Assembly: GCA_964247055.1 (NCBI GenBank)
Contig: OZ176059.1
Location: 372,001 to 436,000 of the forward strand
DNA from: Paragordius varius
Taxonomy: Eukaryota > Nematomorpha
DNA: 64,000 nucleotides
Direction: 5' to 3'
Position numbers and translations under genes: made by a program. The number at the start of each line of letters is the position of its first letter. Positions within the stretch are counted from its first letter, which is position 1. The notes below the pieces were generated by a model. The model was not told where the DNA came from. It searched no databases and saw only the letters and a list, made by a program, of their open reading frames with translations. Positions 32,968-40,700 of the stretch are shown piece by piece.

Positions 32968-35948
32968 TAATAAATTTTACAAAAATTCAATCCAATAAAA
33001 AATAATTTAATTTAATTATTATCTCATTCTACCGGGGTTGCTATATTACCCCTTTGTGGAAGGGGTGGGTATTGTCAACTTTAAACGATATATACCCTTT
33101 GAAAAAAAAATTATAAAAATACACATGTGAATCAATGCGATATTTATTTTTAAAAAAGCTCTAATTATAAGCAGGTAGGGACGGGGGACCGGCACTTTAT
33201 TTATAATGTCTATCTTTATTGTTTCTATTTGTCTTGATCGGACGTGTCTTAAAAACAAATGACTTATTGCCCCGTGTTCGAAATTTAAAAAACCCCCTGC
33301 CTTCCCGCATTCTAAATATGTATATATATATATATATACCATTTACAATTCAAATTCACCCTTGAACAATTCAATTCACCCTCAAATATGTTTTGTAAGA
33401 TTAAAAATTATCTATATTTTTATATATTTTAAAAAATAAATATTTTGTTTTAAATTAAAAAATACTGAAAAAATAATAAACTATGCCATAAAGATGTATT
33501 TCATATTAATAATGAGTTAGATTACTTTGAAAACGCATAATTTTTTAAGGTGAATTTGAATTGTAAATTATATATATATATAGACATAAGCATCCATAAT
33601 TTTATGAGATTTCATACAAAAGACTGTATAAAATACAAGCACAACAAAAAATATATATCAATGTAATTTCATACCACTAAGGGTAGACATATTCAGTAAG
33701 CTTGTTTTTCACGAAATATCAAATCTATTTTACTAAGATTTTATGAGCATATTCCTTACTAATTAGGAATTGCCAAATTTTTCAAGCATTTCGCATACAT
33801 ACACCCCTGGTCTTAACTAAAGTCTATGTATTATCAGTTTTATTTCAATACATTTTAAAATGTTTATAATATACAAATTAATCCTTCCTTGTTTCACCAT
33901 ACATTATTTTTAAGCATTCACTTCTTGATTTAATAGTAACGACGTAACTCTAAAATAGCACAAAATTTATTTTATAAAATTGGAATAAATATACGAATAT
34001 TCTGGTATATATTTTCAATATTATACCTATTATATCATTATCACCATGAACGGAAAAAATAGCAAAATTAAATCAACCCCCTTTCCCTACCAAAAAAGTG
34101 GTCGGATAGTGTACTTTAAAGAATTGAATTTAAATTCAATTATTAGATTATACCATTAACACTTTAACTTCACCCTTGAACGATTCAAATTCACCCTAAA
34201 AATAAATTTTTGTGTGTTTTCGAGTGGCTAATATAACTAACTCATCATCATTAATATTAGGAAATCATAGTCTATTATTTTTTCATTAGTATTAATTATG
34301 TTACTATTAAACGATATTCCTTTAAAATAGGTATAATTTATTATGCCAAAACATACATGTAACGCAAATGTTCATGTCATATCCTCTATTTTGGTTGGAA
34401 ATGCTTGATTTAAGTCCTACATACGCAAGGAATAAGTTTTTTCTACATGGGTCAGCTAACATTGAAGTAGTTATTTCCTAAGCCTCCTTTTTTGTGTGTC
34501 TTTCAACTGATTTTAAGACAAGTTTACGCTTTTAAAGCAATCATTTGGGTACTGATATTTTGCAGGAGTCATATATATTTCAATCGAATAATCTATCTAT
34601 CTATCATATTTGTTGATTGCAAGCAACAATTTCAATTTTATGTCAATTATGTCGTTTTATGATTGGTCCATACTCTCTAACAAAGGAAATATCAGCTTAT
34701 CTTGTAGAATAGAAAATATAAAAAGTTCCAAAATCAGTATTAACGAATAAATTTTAAACACAATACTTAAAGCACGTGATGAATCGTATATTAATCGCTA
34801 AAAACATTACACCAAATGATGAATTATTTTAAAAAAACTTATTCCTTGCATATGCAGGACTCAGGACAATCTTGAAACTGGAAAATTAAGCATTCACAAC
34901 CAAAATAGAGGATATGACAAAACACATAATTTATTTTAGAGTGATTTGAATTATTTGAGGGTGAATTAATGATATATATATAATATAACATAACATAGCT
35001 TAAAAGTTGTCATTATAGATTAACTATATTACATTATATAGAAATTTATATTTTATTATCATTATATTCTTTGATAAATTTGTTAAATGGGAACATGTGT
35101 TATCGTAAAACATGATGTTGTATTCAACAAATGAAAAAATTGTATTTAATCTTATTAGCCATTTTTTGTCAGGATAAACTTTTATACTTAAACAACTGTA
35201 TTCGAATAATTCACAGTGTTTTAACTAATTTTTATGGCCTAGTTTAAGAATATACCCTATTGGTGTTTTAACACTATTTTTCTCACTATAAGGTATAAAA
35301 TCGATATGAAATAAGATTAGATTTTTTATAGTTTATATCATTCGAGGTATCCAACTCCGATGCCCTCAGACTTTAAGTGTGGCCCGCGAAAAATTCGCGA
35401 ATCTCTAATAATTTGCAAAAACGGGCTCCTATAAAATAAAATTTAAGTAAAAATAATATTTTTCAGACAATTTTTCTAAATTAATCAACTACTTTATCCA
35501 ATTGGCATGAACTAAAAAAAGTAAATATATTATATTACATTTGCTTTTTACAGTCTCATGTGTGAAAACTAATAAATTTTATATGATAAATGCTCATATA
35601 CAGAATATGCATTTTAATGGTTACTTATTTTACACTATAGTAGGACGGTTAATTTTCAACACAGTAGTGTATGGAAAAAGAGAAAGGAGGGAAATAATAA
35701 TTGTGTTTTTAACATTTTTTGTTGTTTTTCCATACACTACTGTCCATGTGTTTCAAATTGCCCTATTCTATAGTGTTGGGAAATAGGCAAACCCATAAAA
35801 TGCATAATGTATTTTCTTTCATATTTAAAATTACGGCCGCGAACCCTTTAGAGTAAAATTAGCCAGCTTATAATACACAACTAATTTATAATTGATATTT
35901 ATTCAGTTACATATAAATACAATTAAACTTACTCTCTTTTTCAACCAG

Positions 35949-35980
<32 letters not shown>

Positions 35981-36784
35981 CATTTACAATTAAAATTCAC
36001 CCTTAAACAATTCGAATGAATACACCCTTGAATAATTCAAATTCACCCTAAAAATAAATTAGTTTTTGGGCTAATATAACTCATCATTAATATGAAATAA
36101 TCTATTATTTTTTCAGCATTATATTAATTTTAAACAGAATTTGATTTAAAATAAAGGTTATTTTTAATGCAGAAAAACACATAATTTATTTTTGGGGTGA
36201 ATTTGAATTGTATGAGGGTGAATTTGAACTGTAAATGGAATATATATATATTTTAGAGTTTTGAAACAATGTATGATAGCAATTGAAAGTACGGAATTAT
36301 TTGATGATACCATTAATAGCAATACCCAAGATATGGATAATTCAAAATTGTTTAACATTTGTAAAATGTTACTTGCTTCGCATATCAATGTTATCGATAT
36401 TGATAATAACCAAGCAATAAATATCCAAGATGGAGAACACAGTTAATTTTTTATTTTTTAAACGGTACAAATTGAAATTAAACTACGGACAAAAAACGTA
36501 AAAATAGAAACACAAAATTTGATTTTAAAAGACAACCAACCATACTTTTTAAATTTTGGTTTTTTCCAGATATAACTCATTGTTTTAGATTGTAAAGTAT
36601 AATGTAGAGATGGTATATTGGTAACACTAACAATAAAATATTTTACAATTGTAATTGGATAATTTACTTAAGAAAATTTAAAGGTTTAAAAACAGCAAGT
36701 ATGTGGTGCTCTTTTGAAAAAAATTAGTATTTGCCCTTATATTTTTACGTTTTGTCCGTAGTATAATTTCTATTTTAAATATCA

Positions 36785-36820
<36 letters not shown>

Positions 36821-37669
36821 TTTTACAATAAAAATTAGTATTACTCTCATAATAATAGTAGATAATTAAAATAGATAATATATATGAAATGATTCAATTT
36901 TAGTGTATTCTATTGTTGATTAACTATTATCCCACAATCTACTAAGTAAGCTTGTAAAGATCTGTTCTCATAATTGAATCTATGTGATTAAAACTCAAAA
37001 AATGATTTTATAATACTTTTAAATACTTTATAGAAGGTATAGAAGTTTTAAAATCATCTAGCATTAATATTAATATACAGTAAAAACTGAAATTATACTG
37101 CGGAGAAAACGTAAAAATATAAAGACAAACATTTGATTTCAAAAGCCAACCAACCATACTTTTTTAATCTTGATTTTTTGCAATATAAAAACCATTGCTG
37201 TTAATTACAAAATATGAAATAGAGGAGGCGTATATTAGTAACGCAATTAATCAAATCGTTTTAAACAATAAAATTATGGTTTAAGAAAGCATGGGGGTTA
37301 TTTTTTGATAATACATGTTGTTTGTCTTTATATTTTAACGTTTTGTCCGTATAATTTTTCTATTTTTACTGTATTTATTAATTTATAAATTTAGATGTTA
37401 ATACCCTTGATTCATCAAACCACAAACACCCATACTACACTAATTTGTCTTATGATGGTACCTGGTTTGAATATTTGAATAATTTGTTTGGATTTTTGCA
37501 GTGGACACCCGCAAAAATATATGATGAATATATGGTAAATCAAATTTTTTACAAAATTAGCTTTTAATGCCATATTTAATGGTTTACTATCAATTATTAA
37601 TTTTAACAAAATCTATACTATAGCAACTTTCTATTTTTTATTGGGATTTATACTAGGTAAATTTCTGAA

Positions 37670-37717
<48 letters not shown>

Positions 37718-40700
37718 CAATATAGTTCCCCTCTATTGTAGAGTCCATTTTTCAAGCAAACGCAACATTTTTTAAACAAGCGCAACATTTTATCAGATAC
37801 CCGCTTTAATAATGTTGTCTTTGCTTGAAAAAATGTTGTCTTTCCTTGAAAAATGTTGCTTTTGATAAAGATAGTATAAATACATATAAGGTTTATCAAT
37901 GTCCGTATCATGACGCCTCTTTTTTGTAAACTTAAAATTTTGTTAACTAAATATATACTCCATTTTTTAGGATGATAAAAGAATTTTGTTGACTATTGTC
38001 GGTAAGTTGGCAAAGATATCTGCATAAGCTATTTAGTCATTGTGTTATACCATTTTAAGTGGGTGATATCCACTCTATATATATATATATATATATTTAT
38101 GTATTAATGTATGTATTTCTTATACAACCAAACGAGGGTAAATTAATATAATTTTTCAATTTCTATTTGACTGTACATTTAGAAACATTTTTCACCCCTA
38201 ATTTCAATGGTCCTTCAAGATCAACAATATCTTTTCCAGTATCCTGTTAGACAATGGTTATGTGTTTTAGCACCTCAAACATACCATATAGATTTAACTG
38301 TTGATAAAAACAACAGTAATAGTATAACTCACTCTAATGGCATGGAAAAACATTTAATGCACAGCAATAATTCAATTGGTGTCCCATTACCCTCTGAATA
38401 TATGACAGAGGTTTGGGTTTGTGTTGACTATTTTTTTTTTAAATTCACCCTTGAACAATTCAAATTCACCCTTGAACAATTCAAATTCCCTCTAAAAATA
38501 AGTTATGTGTTTTCGGGCTGATATAACTCATCATCATTAATATGAAATATATCTTTATAGTATAGTTTAGTATTTTTTCATTATTATTTTAAAAGAAAAT
38601 TTCATTTTGTTTAAAAATATAAAAAAATATAGCTAATTTTTACATCTTAAAAACACATTTGAATTATTCAAGGGTGAATTTGAATTGTTCGAGGCTAAAT
38701 TAATTGTTCAAGGGTGAATTTGAGGTGTTAATGGTATATCTTTTTTAATGGACAATTTTTAAATAAATTTAGGAGTTGATACAATAGTAGTAAAATTTAA
38801 AAGTTGCATAAGATGACATGACTGACAATACTCATTTAGACCCTCATTTTTTCTTAACACTATATATATATGTGTGTGTGCTTAACCTGAATAACCACAA
38901 CTCAATGTATAATATATATATATATATATATACAATTTTTTATGAACGTAATTTACATGATATCAAATAAAACCAATACAGCTTAAAATCCATGACGGTA
39001 TATGCATAATACATACAAAGATATACGTGTAAACTAATAGATATGTTATTTGCATTATAATACAAAAATATAATTAAAAATTATAAATATACTATCCTCA
39101 CTACAACTTGTATCATACATATAAAAATGCAAATACAACTAATTTGAATAGGTAACATTACTACACTCTTAAGAGACTTTTGTATACATACAAAAGAAAG
39201 ATAATTAGTTTGAATAGGTAAAATTATGTGTTGGGTGTGTCGACACGTTTCATTTGATTGATCTATGCTTTCTCACGCCATCCGGACCATTACATGTTAA
39301 ACTGGTCTATATCTCACTGAAATATTATCGGTGCTGTTGAGAATTTGAAAGGTATCTCCTTTTGTAACGGAACCATCCTTTTTGCGTTGAAATCGTTAAA
39401 AGGTGTTTTGCGACTTTTTAGACATTGGCATTTGGAGGTAGGCGTCGTTCAGAGATCAATCTTATTGAAAGCTTGTCTTCGCCAATCTTACTTACCCAAT
39501 CATCAAACATTATATGATGTGAAAGTCCTCCGTCAGCCATTTGTTGATCATGATTCTAGAGTCGCTACAGATTCTTAGCTCTCCGTTCGCTTTCAGTACG
39601 TTGACAGTTGGCGTGGCCCATGTAAGTGGTGTGATATTGAAATCTATTGGTTTCCAAAATGTCTAATTTCTGCATATTCTTAGCAATTCTTTCTCCCCTT
39701 TTGGTTTTATGTAAAACGATACTCGTTGACATGGCCAAACCTTGGGTGATGCTATACATCATAACATAACTACATAACATTAGAGGCACCATCGAGATTC
39801 AAACTCGGACGATTGGATCTAGAGTCCAAGCTGCAACTAACATGACAATGCCTCACCTACATGTGCCTCGAAAAATATAATAATAATACGACTAATTATA
39901 ACAATGGCAATAATTTAAATTGATTACAGCACAATAATACTAATAATAAGGCCACGCGTTTACAGCAGCGAAACCTCTACCACATTCCTGCAATCGTTAG
40001 GGGAGAAGCCATAAACCATCCAAATGTCCTGCCTGGAACCGCAGTTGAATAAATGTGTAAAACCCAACCACTTCCCTAAAATGTGTAGATCAAAAAACGC
40101 TGCCAAGAATATGTTCAACCGCCAGATCCATAGAAAAGTAATGCCAATGTCGCCATGGACAGTAAAAAGGATGATAAACAATACAGAACGACAATTTATC
40201 TACGACACACAGGGGACGATATCAGTGTCATCAACTGTAAGGCATAAAAGCAAGTTTTTACAGTGAGCCGGTAAAAATTCATACGGCCTCCCTCAAGGTC
40301 TGGCCTTTTCAACGAGTGCCGTTTCACTTAATTGCAAAAGGGGAAAAGGATTGCCAAGACTGCAGAAATTAAACATTTTGGGAACCAATATAGTAGATCC
40401 CAATATCACACCGCTTACATGGGGGCCACGACAACCATTAACGTACTGAAAGTGAACGGAGAGCTAAGAATCTGTAGCGACCCTAGAATTGTGATAAACA
40501 AATGGCTGCGGAGGACTTCCACATCATACAATGTTTGATGATTGGGTAAGTAAGATTGGTGAAGGACAAACTTTCAATAAGATTGATATGTATAACGCCT
40601 ACCTTCAAATGCCAATGGCTAAAAAGTCGCAAAACACCTTTTAACAATTTCAACGCAAAAAGGATGTTTATGTTACAAAAGGAAATACCTTTCAGATTCT

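Noticed and set aside
37969-38000. Micro-exon DDKRILLTIV of COG7
   Set aside because: A good acceptor and GTAAGT donor are present, but 31 nt would break the phase into the next exon; kept only as a possibility.
39345-39578. Plus-strand 77-codon frame
   Set aside because: Shadow of a Gypsy reverse-transcriptase-region fossil on the minus strand.
39783-39854. Evidence for a reassigned UAG codon
   Set aside because: COG7 and ZNHIT1 exons contain no in-frame TAG and end in TAA; two doubtful tRNA-like loci are not enough.
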